Source of the DNA: an uncultured Bacillota bacterium
GTDB lineage: Bacteria; Bacillota_I; Bacilli_A; RFN20; CAG-631
Length of the DNA stretch: 35,653 bases
Assembly (NCBI GenBank): GCA_905197115.1
Contig: CAJJXN010000008.1
Location: 1 to 35,653 of the forward strand
Reading direction: 5' to 3'
In this document: positions 1 through 8,437 of the stretch, piece after piece
Layout of the letters: each line of letters opens with the position of its first letter
Numbering within the stretch: the first letter of the stretch is position 1
Position numbers and translations under genes: made by a program
Notes under the pieces: model-generated
Told to the model about the DNA's origin: nothing
Seen by the model: the letters and a program-made list of their open reading frames with translations, nothing else
Databases searched by the model: none

Positions 1-344
1 AACATCCATTTCGAAACTGGTGCCACTTTCATGTCTTGTCCACTTCGATTAATTTTGTCTGAAACAATGATTGTTGCACTACAAAAACTAACGGTAATAG
101 TACTAGTAGATAAAATCGAAGAAATTAGCCATGCAGCCACAAAACTTTCTTTTGTTTTCGCTGGAACAATCATATTTCCAGTAGCTAGAATTTGATCAAG
201 CGATTGCATATATACATTTTTTAAAAACAATAAAAACAAAAGTAATAATATGAAAGGCGTAATTAAAGACATAAAGAAAGTAACTTTATCTTTAAAGTAT
301 AATTTAACATTTCTTTTTACTAAATTATAAAAAACATTTGTCAT
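1..344 (-). CDS. ABC-2 type transporter permease, N-terminal part (runs off window)
   Basis: This is a partial reading frame; about 114 codons are visible and the 3' part lies beyond base 1. The start is the ATG at 344-342, one base after the TAA stop of the ATPase gene, so the two are translationally linked. The protein opens with a basic cytoplasmic stretch (MTNVFYNLVKRNVKLYFKDK). A hydrophobic segment follows at about residues 22-42, then an extracytoplasmic stretch, then the beginning of a second hydrophobic segment containing WLISSILSTSTITVSF. That layout is typical of ABC-2 type exporter permeases, which pair with DrrA-like ATPases. The substrate cannot be read from the sequence; lipid, drug or polysaccharide export are all possible. 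Confidence 0.8.
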   Translation of the reverse strand, partial: MTNVFYNLVKRNVKLYFKDKVTFFMSLITPFILLLLFLLFLKNVYMQSLDQILATGNMIVPAKTKESFVAAWLISSILSTSTITVSFCSATIIVSDKINRSGQDMKVAPVSKWM

Positions 345-345
345 T

Positions 346-1269
346 TTAATCACCAATATCCTTTCCAGTCACATTAATAAATACATCATCCATATCCCCT
401 TTATATACTTCAAAATCATCAAAAAATTCAGGATAAGCGATGATTAATTCTTTTGCTTGATTTGGTGATGTGAGTTGTAAAATGTAATACTCTTTTTCAT
501 TTTTATATTTTCCTTCAAATATAGTTTCAAATTGTTTGATTAATTCTTCACTCAAATTATTTTTATATACCTTTATATAATCTTGTGTATACTTTTCTTT
601 TAATTCAAAGGGTGTTCCGGAAGTAACAATTTTACCTTCATCAATGATAATTACATAATCACTTTGAGCTGCTTCTTCCATATAATGCGTTGTTAAAAAT
701 ATCGTTAATTTTTCTTTTTTTCGTAAATCATTTAAATATTCCCACATTAATTTTCTTGTCTTAGGATCTAAACCCGTTGTCGGTTCATCTAAAATAATAA
801 TTTTAGGATGGTGAATTAAAGCTCGTGCTAAATCAATTTTTCTTTTTTGCCCACCGGAAAGTTTATTTAAAGGTCGATGCAAAAATTCTTTAAATTCAAG
901 TTGACAACTTAATTCGTGAATTCTTGCCTTTAATTCACTTGTTTGAATATTGTAAAGTTTTCCTCTAAAAAATAAATTATCATATACACTTAAAGGCATA
1001 TCTAAACCCGTAGACTGAAACACGACACCAATCTCTTGCTTTACATCCATACTATGATTATCAATTGAATGTCCATTTACATAAATCTCACCATTATCCA
1101 TTGGAATCATTCCAGTAATCATGTTAATTGTAGTAGATTTTCCAGCACCATTAATCCCTAAAAACGAGAAAAATTCGCCTTCTTTTACAATAAAAGAAAT
1201 GTCATCTACAGCTTTAATGTCATTAAAATATTTTCTCACATTTTTTACTACAATAATTTCTTCACTCAT
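346..1269 (-). CDS. ABC transporter ATP-binding protein (DrrA/ABC-2 exporter type)
   Basis: This is the nucleotide-binding subunit of an exporter and acts at the inner face of the membrane with the permease encoded directly downstream. All ABC motifs are intact: Walker A GINGAGKST (38-46), Q-loop Q85, signature LSGGQ (137-141), Walker B IIILDEPTTGLDP (157-169) and H-loop H195. The C-terminal ~85 residues form the extra domain usual in DrrA-like ATPases (family length ~300-320 aa; this is 307). The start at 1269 is supported by a strong GGAGGGG about 8 bases upstream. A 67-bp gap with an extended -10 promoter separates it from malQ, so this pair is probably its own transcription unit. The cargo is unknown. 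Confidence 0.93.
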   Translation of the reverse strand: MSEEIIVVKNVRKYFNDIKAVDDISFIVKEGEFFSFLGINGAGKSTTINMITGMIPMDNGEIYVNGHSIDNHSMDVKQEIGVVFQSTGLDMPLSVYDNLFFRGKLYNIQTSELKARIHELSCQLEFKEFLHRPLNKLSGGQKRKIDLARALIHHPKIIILDEPTTGLDPKTRKLMWEYLNDLRKKEKLTIFLTTHYMEEAAQSDYVIIIDEGKIVTSGTPFELKEKYTQDYIKVYKNNLSEELIKQFETIFEGKYKNEKEYYILQLTSPNQAKELIIAYPEFFDDFEVYKGDMDDVFINVTGKDIGD

Positions 1270-1292
1270 TTTGTCCCCTCCAAAACATTTTT

Positions 1293-1301
1293 AGTATATC
1301 A
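1293..1301 (-). promoter_or_regulatory. Extended -10 promoter for the ABC exporter
   Basis: On the minus strand the sequence reads TGA-TATACT, an extended -10 element, 24 bases upstream of the ATPase start codon. No good -35 is visible 17 bases further up. Confidence 0.5.
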
Positions 1302-1336
1302 TTTTTATCATCATTTATATATCTAAAAAAGATAAG

Positions 1337-2815
1337 TTACTCTCTCCCATATTTTTGAGTTAACTCTTTAATAAAATCAAATAGATGCTCGTTTAAGTTT
1401 TCTTTTAAAACACGATATTGCCAATTATTACTCGCTTTTCCAGGTGTGTTCATACGCGAAGTTTCATTTTGTTTTAAAATATCTTGTATTTGTAAAATAA
1501 CCACATTTGCATTAGAAGCATACAAATCTTCTAATACTTTTTGATAAATTTCTTCTATTTGTTTACATTGATAATAATCTTGCATATTTTTAAGTCCGAC
1601 TTGATTTTCTTTTTCATATCCAAAAAATGTATTATTATCATGACTGCCTAAATAACCAATACAATTATTTTCAAAATTTTTGGGTAAATAAGGATGATTA
1701 TTATCTAATTGGTCAAAAGCGAATAAAACAATTTTTAAACCTGGTAAATGAAAGTCATTTTTTAAATTTTTCACTTCTTCTGTTATAATCCCTAAGTCTT
1801 CTGCTATCAAAGAAATATTTGGAAATAATTCAAATACTTTTTTAAAAAAATCATGATCGGGCCCTTTAAACCACTTTCCATTTAAAGCCGTTTTATCTTC
1901 AAACGGAATTGCATAATAAGCCTCAAAGCCTCTAAAATGATCCAAGCGAATGTGATCATATAATTGATTATGATGAAATAATCTTAACATCCACCAATGA
2001 TAACCTTGTTTTTTCATATTCTCATAATGATAGATTGGATTTCCCCATAATTGTCCTGTTTCACTAAAATAATCTGGAGGCACTCCTGCAACAAGAGTTG
2101 GATAATATTGACTATTTAACTTAAATTGATCTTTATTAGCCCACACATCGCAACTATCTAAGTTTACATAAATTGGACAATCTCCAATTATTTGTATATG
2201 GTTTGCATTCGCAAAAGCTTTTAATTTCAAATATTGTTTAAAAGCGATGTATTGACAAAAAACATAAAAAAGAATAATATCTTGATTTTCCTCTTTGTAT
2301 TGGTTGATTGTTTTTTTGTACTTATTTTTGAATTCTTCATCCCACTTTAACCATTCTTTTCCGTTAAAAGTTTTCTTTAAAGACATAAAAAGAGCATAAT
2401 CTTCGAGCCAATACTTTTGTTTTTTATAAAACAATAAAACATCTTTTTCTATTTTTTTATAACCGTTTTGATAAGCCAACCATAAAATTTTTTCTTTATT
2501 TTGATAAATTAAACCATAATCAACTTTATCTTCCTGAATACTCCAATTCAAAGATTCAACATCTTCTGTTTTTAAAAATTGATCATTAATTAACATGGTT
2601 AAATCAATAAAATATGGATTTAACGCAAAAGTAGAAAAAGATTGGTAAGGAGAATCTTTATACCCTGTTGGCGAAAGAGGCAAAAATTGCCAATATTTTT
2701 GTTTGGCTTTTTTTAATAAACGAACAAAATTATAAGCTTCTTTACCAAAAGTTCCAATTCCATATAAAGATGGCAAAGAACTTATGTGCAATAACACACC
2801 ACTTCCTCGCTCCAT
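1337..2815 (-). CDS. malQ: 4-alpha-glucanotransferase (GH77, amylomaltase)
   Basis: This cytoplasmic enzyme transfers alpha-1,4-glucan segments between maltodextrins and releases glucose, so it remodels starch or glycogen-derived chains. The GH77 landmarks are all present: N-terminal SGVLLHISSLPS; RLDHFRGFE with the nucleophile D292; LIAEDLG with the acid/base E339; GSHDNNT with the transition-state stabiliser D393; and the C-terminal SRMNTPGKASNNWQYR block. The length, 492 aa, is normal for bacterial amylomaltase. It starts 8 bp after the stop of the degenerate GGDEF-EAL gene, so it is almost certainly co-transcribed with it. It lies about 18 kb from the glgCDA operon but probably acts in the same glucan metabolism. 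No branching enzyme or phosphorylase gene is in the window. Confidence 0.96.
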   Translation of the reverse strand: MERGSGVLLHISSLPSLYGIGTFGKEAYNFVRLLKKAKQKYWQFLPLSPTGYKDSPYQSFSTFALNPYFIDLTMLINDQFLKTEDVESLNWSIQEDKVDYGLIYQNKEKILWLAYQNGYKKIEKDVLLFYKKQKYWLEDYALFMSLKKTFNGKEWLKWDEEFKNKYKKTINQYKEENQDIILFYVFCQYIAFKQYLKLKAFANANHIQIIGDCPIYVNLDSCDVWANKDQFKLNSQYYPTLVAGVPPDYFSETGQLWGNPIYHYENMKKQGYHWWMLRLFHHNQLYDHIRLDHFRGFEAYYAIPFEDKTALNGKWFKGPDHDFFKKVFELFPNISLIAEDLGIITEEVKNLKNDFHLPGLKIVLFAFDQLDNNHPYLPKNFENNCIGYLGSHDNNTFFGYEKENQVGLKNMQDYYQCKQIEEIYQKVLEDLYASNANVVILQIQDILKQNETSRMNTPGKASNNWQYRVLKENLNEHLFDFIKELTQKYGRE

Positions 2816-2823
2816 TTTATCAC

Positions 2824-4578
2824 CTACCGTTCAATTTTATTTTCGACTTCTTTTAATTGTTTTATAAAATTTTGATCTATTATTTGATTTTCTTGGATTT
2901 TGCCATTAAATAATGGTCCTGTTAAAAATTTTGCATTCATATCAAACATTTTTTCATATTGATATAAATTATTGATATCTACGCCAATAATTGTTAAATG
3001 ATATTGATTTGCAATTTGCTCACTCGTTTGTAAAGAAATGCGATAGTGTGTAGAATCAAATGAAGCATCTAAAACTTTTTCAAAAATCATCATAAATTTT
3101 AATTTATTGTAAATAATTTCGTTTAAATATATGTTTTGAAAGTTTGTTATAGCGATTCCAAATTGAATATGATTATTTTCAATATTACCTTTAATAATTT
3201 TTTCTAAAGTGACTAATGTTGTTTCTGTCACATCTAAATTTTCAAAAGAAATCATCAATCTTAAATCTATTTTTTTATATTTTTCATTCGACGCATACGC
3301 TTCACAAAAACGTGATAATTGATTGTGATGAACGACTAAATATATTATTTTTTGAGAAGAATATGCTAAAATTCTATCCAAAATTTGAATAAAAAATTTC
3401 TTTCTTTCTCCAATTTCTTGAGCTAACATTAAAAATTTTTCTGTTGTCAAATCTAAATCTTTATTAATAAAATACTCTACTTGATATCCTTCAATTTGTT
3501 TTGTTTGCACATCAATCATAGGATGAAATGTCAAATCAAATTTACCTTCTTCAATAACTTTTTTTACATTAGATAAAAGTTCCACTTTATCTTTTTCAAT
3601 AATAGAAAGTTCCTTATCAAAAAAACGAATTTTATCTGCAAAAAATCTTCTTTTTAAGCATTGATTGAGTGCGATTTCTGATTTTTCTAGACAATCTAAT
3701 AAATCTTCTTTTCCAACAATCATGGCACCTGCAAAAAAAGTAATATTAAAATTTCCTTTTCCTACTACAAGATTTCCAGAACAAGTTTGCAAAACTTTTT
3801 TTAACTTTTGCTTTACTTTAGCAAAAGAAACAACTTTGGCAAAAAATAAATGAAATGTAGCTTCTTTACTTTGACAAATTGCCATATCTTCTTCCATAAT
3901 CGCTTCTAAACGATTTAATATTTCATAGTCTATTAATTTGATAAAATCATCTTTAAAATCCTTAACGATGGATTCATATTCTTTGTACTTAAAGGATGCA
4001 ATACAAGCATATTCATTATCTAAAGTTAATTTCAATAATCTTTGTGTGTTTTCATAAAAAGATTCAGTATCATATAAGGCTAACTTCTTTTCATAATCTT
4101 TAATCATTTGGCTAGAGACTGTAATATCTTGTGCAATGATAAAATACTTATTATTTTCTTTAATATAATTTTGTAAACTACACCGATAAAGTCTTTTATT
4201 CCCTGCTTCATCATACATTTGTAACTCAATTCGTCGATAGTTTCCATATTCACTATTATCATGGATAAAAGCTAACCAATCGGTCAATTTCTTTAAATTT
4301 TCCGAGTCAAAGGAATAAGTAAATTCATCATAATTCACAATTTTACTTTTATTATTTGTTTCATATACATAATAAGTTTCAACTGTTTTTTGGTTCATAT
4401 CAATGACAAAAGATAAACGAATGCTTTTTTTCTCATTCATTATCTCAGCAAAAGTTGGATGTTTCTTTTTTAAATGGTTTATTAACAAAAGAAAAATACA
4501 AATCATAGCACTTAAAATAAGTAATCCACAAATTACCCATTTTATAATTTCTAGTGTTGTCCATTTTACAAATAACAT
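2824..4578 (-). CDS. Membrane-anchored PAS-like / degenerate GGDEF / degenerate EAL protein
   Basis: The layout resembles a c-di-GMP turnover enzyme with its active sites lost. There is one N-terminal membrane segment (about 11-34), then a PAS-like region (about 52-155, ending FIIAQDITVSSQM). A GGDEF-like fold follows (about 165-322). Where RxGGDEF should stand there is EATFHLFFAK (239-248), while the later helix that normally reads Ad.Al..AK is recognisable as KSEIALNQCLKRRF. The EAL-like domain spans about 335-570. Its first strand is FDLTFHPMIDVQTKQIEGYQVEYF, with VEYF in place of the E-A-L signature. The ELTES block reads MISFEN, and the AEGVET/QGY region reads IGVDINNL...FLTGPLF. Metal ligands therefore appear to be missing, which suggests a receptor or scaffold rather than an enzyme; that is inference. 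The gene follows the phosphoesterase gene by 14 bp and precedes malQ by 8 bp. Confidence 0.75.
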   Translation of the reverse strand: MLFVKWTTLEIIKWVICGLLILSAMICIFLLLINHLKKKHPTFAEIMNEKKSIRLSFVIDMNQKTVETYYVYETNNKSKIVNYDEFTYSFDSENLKKLTDWLAFIHDNSEYGNYRRIELQMYDEAGNKRLYRCSLQNYIKENNKYFIIAQDITVSSQMIKDYEKKLALYDTESFYENTQRLLKLTLDNEYACIASFKYKEYESIVKDFKDDFIKLIDYEILNRLEAIMEEDMAICQSKEATFHLFFAKVVSFAKVKQKLKKVLQTCSGNLVVGKGNFNITFFAGAMIVGKEDLLDCLEKSEIALNQCLKRRFFADKIRFFDKELSIIEKDKVELLSNVKKVIEEGKFDLTFHPMIDVQTKQIEGYQVEYFINKDLDLTTEKFLMLAQEIGERKKFFIQILDRILAYSSQKIIYLVVHHNQLSRFCEAYASNEKYKKIDLRLMISFENLDVTETTLVTLEKIIKGNIENNHIQFGIAITNFQNIYLNEIIYNKLKFMMIFEKVLDASFDSTHYRISLQTSEQIANQYHLTIIGVDINNLYQYEKMFDMNAKFLTGPLFNGKIQENQIIDQNFIKQLKEVENKIER

Positions 4579-4592
4579 ATTTTATCCTCCTT

Positions 4593-5435
4593 TTAATCTA
4601 TATATAATTCAATTATATCACTTGGGGCTAAAAAACGATAATTTAACATATTACAGCCGATTCCTTTAGAAACAATTAAATACTGTTGGTTTTTCTTATA
4701 AGCACCTTTTAAATATTTTTTTCCATGTTTTGGATTATAAATTGGTGGACAAAATGGCAAACGAATTTGCCCTCCATGGGTGTGTCCTGATAAAACAATA
4801 TCTACTCCATTAATATTATCAAAGTAATCTCCTTGATGAACCATTACAATTTTATAATCACTTTCATTTAAATTTTTAGGCAATAGTGGCTGATGATATT
4901 GTCCTTCTTGTAAACCAATTATTGAAAAAGTCTTATTTTTGATGGTTAAAACAGTTTCTTCATTTTCTAATTTCTTAAAAGTCATTCCCAATGAAAGAAT
5001 ATCTTTTTCTTCTTGAGTAATTCCTTTTTCTTTTTTAAATTCATGATTCCCATTCACTTTAAAACATAGTTTATCATCAAAGCGCTTAAATAAATCTTCT
5101 ATGTCTTGTTTTTTAAAATATTTTGCCGTTTTATATCCAATCAAATCGCCACCAAATAAGTAAATGTCTGCATTTTGCTTTAAAATAAAATCAATTTTAT
5201 TTTTCAATTTTTTTCCTTTTAATATTTTTCCTATATGCAAATCACTAAAAAATAAAACTTTTACGGTTTGATGATTATTAATTGGCTTTTTTATTTTAGT
5301 AAGTTGTTTAAAATGATAATGAAAACGTATAATTCTTGTTTTTTTCACTTCAAATAGAGAACCATATAAATAAACACAAATGCTTAGGAATAAAATAATC
5401 CCTAAGCATAGTAATCCAATTTGTAAAGAAGTCAT
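4593..5435 (-). CDS. Membrane-anchored calcineurin-like metallophosphoesterase (YkuE-like)
   Basis: A hydrolase of phosphoester bonds with a di-metal site, held in the membrane by an N-terminal segment (about 4-26). All metallophosphoesterase motifs are present: SDLHIG (D65, H67), GGDLIG (D97), NGNHEF (N130, H131), H200 in MVHQGD, and SGHTHGGQ (217-223). The terminal GHTHGGQIRLP block is typical of the YkuE/YaeI-like group. The frame is open upstream to 5495, but I place the start at 5435. That ATG overlaps the hslO stop in an ATGA and has AGGAGA 8 bases upstream; the extra upstream residues would lie inside hslO. The protein is then 280 aa. The substrate is unknown; lipid-linked or nucleotide phosphates are the usual guesses for this group. 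Confidence 0.9.
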   Translation of the reverse strand: MTSLQIGLLCLGIILFLSICVYLYGSLFEVKKTRIIRFHYHFKQLTKIKKPINNHQTVKVLFFSDLHIGKILKGKKLKNKIDFILKQNADIYLFGGDLIGYKTAKYFKKQDIEDLFKRFDDKLCFKVNGNHEFKKEKGITQEEKDILSLGMTFKKLENEETVLTIKNKTFSIIGLQEGQYHQPLLPKNLNESDYKIVMVHQGDYFDNINGVDIVLSGHTHGGQIRLPFCPPIYNPKHGKKYLKGAYKKNQQYLIVSKGIGCNMLNYRFLAPSDIIELYID

Positions 5436-6292
5436 CTTATTTCTCCTTTTATTTCTTCTAAAATAGTTGGAGAAATACAATATTTTTTTTGACAAAAATT
5501 ACAAACAATTTCAATATCTTGATTTTCTAAAATCATCTCTTCTATTTCTTTTTTATCTAATTTTTTTAATAAAGTTTTGGCATACTCTAAGCTGCAATTG
5601 CATTTAAATTGAACAGGATAAGATTCAATTAATTCAGCATCATTAAATAAATGCAAAATCATTTCTTTTGCACCATATTCTTTTAATAAATCCGAAACCG
5701 AATGGATTGATTTTAATAAATTTTCGACATATTGGTATGCTTCTTCACTTGCATTTGGTAATAGTTGAATAATAAATCCACCTGATTGAAGAATTGAATA
5801 ATCAACATCAACCAATACTCCTAAACCAACAACTGTTGGCGTTTGTTCACTCATACCAAAATAATAACTTAAATCTTCTCCAATTTCACCACTTATTAAT
5901 TCACAACTTCCTTCAAAAGGTTCTTTTAAATTCAATTGCTTTTTGACAGTTAATAAACCCATATCTCCAACTGCTTTGCCCACATCTAAATGTCCATTTT
6001 CTTTTAAAGGAACATCACAAAGAGGATTTTTGACAAATCCTCTTACATTTCCTTTTGCATCTGCTTCTGCTTTTAATTCAGCTAATGGTCCATTTCCTTG
6101 AATAGAAACCAAAAGTTTTTCATCATTTTTGAGCATTCCACCCATCATTAGTGTACCACTCATTAATCTTCCAATTGCAGCTATTGCAACTGCAGAGCAA
6201 TTAACATTTTCTAAATAAGCATTTAAAACTTCTTTTGAATCTACACTATAAACACGAATTTCTTTATGAAAAGCTAAAAACTTATAAAGCAT
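5432..6292 (-). CDS. hslO: Redox-regulated chaperone Hsp33
   Basis: A cytoplasmic holdase chaperone, switched on when oxidation releases zinc from four cysteines. The full-length 286-aa protein carries the conserved C-terminal zinc centre C231-N-C233 and C264-N-F-C267, and the N-terminal core with RLMSGTLMMGGMLK and IQGNGPL. Residues 107-160 hold GKAVGDMGLLTVKKQL and the FEGSCELISGEIGEDLSYYF block typical of Hsp33. It starts one base after the ftsH stop and its own stop overlaps the phosphoesterase start (ATGA). The ftsH-hslO adjacency is conserved in Firmicutes and joins proteolysis to chaperone protection under stress. Confidence 0.97.
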   Translation of the reverse strand: MLYKFLAFHKEIRVYSVDSKEVLNAYLENVNCSAVAIAAIGRLMSGTLMMGGMLKNDEKLLVSIQGNGPLAELKAEADAKGNVRGFVKNPLCDVPLKENGHLDVGKAVGDMGLLTVKKQLNLKEPFEGSCELISGEIGEDLSYYFGMSEQTPTVVGLGVLVDVDYSILQSGGFIIQLLPNASEEAYQYVENLLKSIHSVSDLLKEYGAKEMILHLFNDAELIESYPVQFKCNCSLEYAKTLLKKLDKKEIEEMILENQDIEIVCNFCQKKYCISPTILEEIKGEIR

Positions 6293-6293
6293 A

Positions 6294-8393
6294 TTATTGT
6301 TCTTCTTTCTTTTCTGTTTCTTGGCTTTGAGATGGTGAATCTTCTTTTTGATTCATCGCATTTTTTTCTTGTAAAGCTTTATATTCATCTAACGAACCAT
6401 GTTCAATTAGATAATCAATTTCTTCAGCCGTAATTGTTTCATATTTTAATAATGTTTCTGCAATTAAAATCAAAATATCTTTATTTTCCATGATACAATC
6501 TCGAGCCGTTTTTAAACAACTTTCGATAATTTCACGAACTGCTTTATCAATTTCATTGGCTACTTCACCTGAGATGCGAGTACTTCCGTAATCTCTTCCA
6601 AGGAAAACTTGTCCACTATCTTTTTCATATTGAACCGGTCCTAAAGGAGACATTCCTAATTCTGTAACCATTACTCGAGCTATACTTGTTGCTCTTTCAA
6701 TATCACTATGTGCTCCTGTTGTGACATCATCAAAAAACACTTCTTCGGAAGCTCTTCCAGCTAAATAAGATGTAATTTTTGCTAAAAGTTCACCTTTTGT
6801 TTGGAGCATACTTTCATCTTTTGGTGTCATTAATACATATCCACCTGCGTCTCCACGTGGAATAATTGTAATTTTTTGTACCGTTTCACTTAATGCAACT
6901 TTTAATCCTATAACAGCATGTCCTGCTTCATGATAAGCTACCATTCGTTTTGCACGATCACTAATCACTTTTGATTTTTTGGCAGGTCCACCCATAACGC
7001 GGTCCACAGCTTCATCAATATCTGATACACTGATTTTATCTCTTTTATTTCGAACTGATAAAATAGCCGCTTCATTCATAACATTTTCAAGCTCAGCTCC
7101 ACTAAATCCAGGAGTTTTTTTCGCAATGGACTCTAAAGATACATCACTAGCTAAAGATTTATTACGAGAGTGAACTCTTAAAATCTCAACTCTACCTTTT
7201 AAATCCGGCAAATTCACGTCAATTTGTCTGTCAAAACGACCTGGTCTTAATAACGCTGGATCTAAAACATCAATTCTATTGGTTGCAGCTAGCACAATAA
7301 TTCCTGAATTATTTTCGAAACCATCCATTTCTACTAATAATTGGTTTAATGTTTGTTCACGTTCATCATGTCCACCACCAAGGCCTGTTCCTCTTTGTCT
7401 AGCAACTGCATCAATTTCATCAATAAAAATGATACATGGAGCAGTTAAACGAGCTTTTTTAAACATATCTCGCACACGGCTTGCCCCTACACCAACAAAC
7501 ATTTCTAAGAAATCACTACCTGAAATATAATAAAATGGTACACTTGCTTCACCAGCAACTGCTTTTGCTAATAACGTTTTCCCTGTTCCAGGAGGTCCCT
7601 TTAAAATAACACCTTTCGGAATACGAGCACCTGATTTTGCATATTTACGTGGATTTTTTAAATAATCTACAATTTCTTTCATTTCTTCTTTTTCATCTTC
7701 ACAACCCGCTACATCGTTGAAATGAATTTGAGAAGCATCTTCTAAGCGAGCTTTTGATTTTCCAAAATCAAAAGTATTTTTGCCGCCTCCTTGGGCATTG
7801 GCAATTTTACCAATTAAGAAATAAGCTAAAAATCCTACAATAATGATTGGAATTAACGATTTTAACATATCAAGCCAGAAATTTGGTTCAGTTGTATCCA
7901 CGATTCCTGTAGGAATGGTTTGATTATTTTTTGTCTCGATTTTTAAAATTGCATTTGCATTATTGATCCAACTTTTAATTTGACTTACTTCATCTCCACC
8001 ATCGTTAGCAATAAATTCATAATAAGCACGATAATAAAAAGTTGTATTCTTTTTGTTTATCACTTTTGATAATTTAAAATCCATGATAAAAGTAGTTTTT
8101 ATTGGACCTACTTTAAATTCTATTCCTTCAATATTTTTTAAACGAGCAACATATTCTTCATAAACTTTTAATTCATCTGCTGTCAAATCTTCTTTATTTT
8201 TATCTTCTATCAATACTTCACAAGTTAAGTATTCTTTGACATCATTTTGATTCCAAGAAATACTTTCTCGTCTTTTACCACTCATTGTAACTGCTAAGAC
8301 AACAACTAAAACAATAATCATTGCCCAAAATAATAAGTATTTCCATAATGAAGACTTTTTATTTCGTGGTCCATAAACGTTTGGATTATTCAT
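6294..8393 (-). CDS. ftsH: ATP-dependent zinc metalloprotease FtsH
   Basis: A membrane-bound hexameric AAA+ protease that extracts and degrades misfolded membrane proteins and some regulators. Two membrane segments (about 18-38 and 176-196) flank a ~135-residue extracytoplasmic domain. The AAA module has Walker A GPPGTGKT (266-273), pore loop MFVGVGASR, Walker B IIFIDEIDA (321-329) and the second-region-of-homology block AATNR...LLRPGRFDRQ. The protease site is HEAGH (488-492) with third ligand D564 in HSDIERAT. The tail is acidic and glutamine/glutamate-rich. Total length, 699 aa, is within the family range. It follows tilS by 40 bp. A ribosome binding site AAGGAG is visible, a little further from the ATG than usual. 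Confidence 0.98.
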   Translation of the reverse strand: MNNPNVYGPRNKKSSLWKYLLFWAMIIVLVVVLAVTMSGKRRESISWNQNDVKEYLTCEVLIEDKNKEDLTADELKVYEEYVARLKNIEGIEFKVGPIKTTFIMDFKLSKVINKKNTTFYYRAYYEFIANDGGDEVSQIKSWINNANAILKIETKNNQTIPTGIVDTTEPNFWLDMLKSLIPIIIVGFLAYFLIGKIANAQGGGKNTFDFGKSKARLEDASQIHFNDVAGCEDEKEEMKEIVDYLKNPRKYAKSGARIPKGVILKGPPGTGKTLLAKAVAGEASVPFYYISGSDFLEMFVGVGASRVRDMFKKARLTAPCIIFIDEIDAVARQRGTGLGGGHDEREQTLNQLLVEMDGFENNSGIIVLAATNRIDVLDPALLRPGRFDRQIDVNLPDLKGRVEILRVHSRNKSLASDVSLESIAKKTPGFSGAELENVMNEAAILSVRNKRDKISVSDIDEAVDRVMGGPAKKSKVISDRAKRMVAYHEAGHAVIGLKVALSETVQKITIIPRGDAGGYVLMTPKDESMLQTKGELLAKITSYLAGRASEEVFFDDVTTGAHSDIERATSIARVMVTELGMSPLGPVQYEKDSGQVFLGRDYGSTRISGEVANEIDKAVREIIESCLKTARDCIMENKDILILIAETLLKYETITAEEIDYLIEHGSLDEYKALQEKNAMNQKEDSPSQSQETEKKEEQ

Positions 8394-8414
8394 TTCTTCT
8401 TCATCTCCTTTGCT

Positions 8415-8437
8415 ATAAATGTTTTAAAAACATTTAT
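8415..8437. repeat. 10-bp AT-rich inverted repeat at the tilS/ftsH junction
   Basis: ATAAATGTTT and AAACATTTAT flank a 3-base loop. The repeat covers the tilS stop codon and ends about 20 bases before the ftsH start. There is no T-tract after it on the minus strand, so it is not an obvious terminator. It could be an mRNA processing or translational control hairpin. Confidence 0.5.

Noticed and set aside
2824..4578. Active diguanylate cyclase or c-di-GMP phosphodiesterase
   Set aside because: The signature residues of both domains are missing in the translated sequence.
4593..5495. Longer start (300 aa) for the metallophosphoesterase
   Set aside because: The extra 20 residues lie inside hslO, and the ATG at 5435 has the good ribosome binding site and ATGA coupling.
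6979..7530. Plus-strand frames opposite ftsH
   Set aside because: They are shadows of a strongly conserved gene and have no ribosome binding sites.
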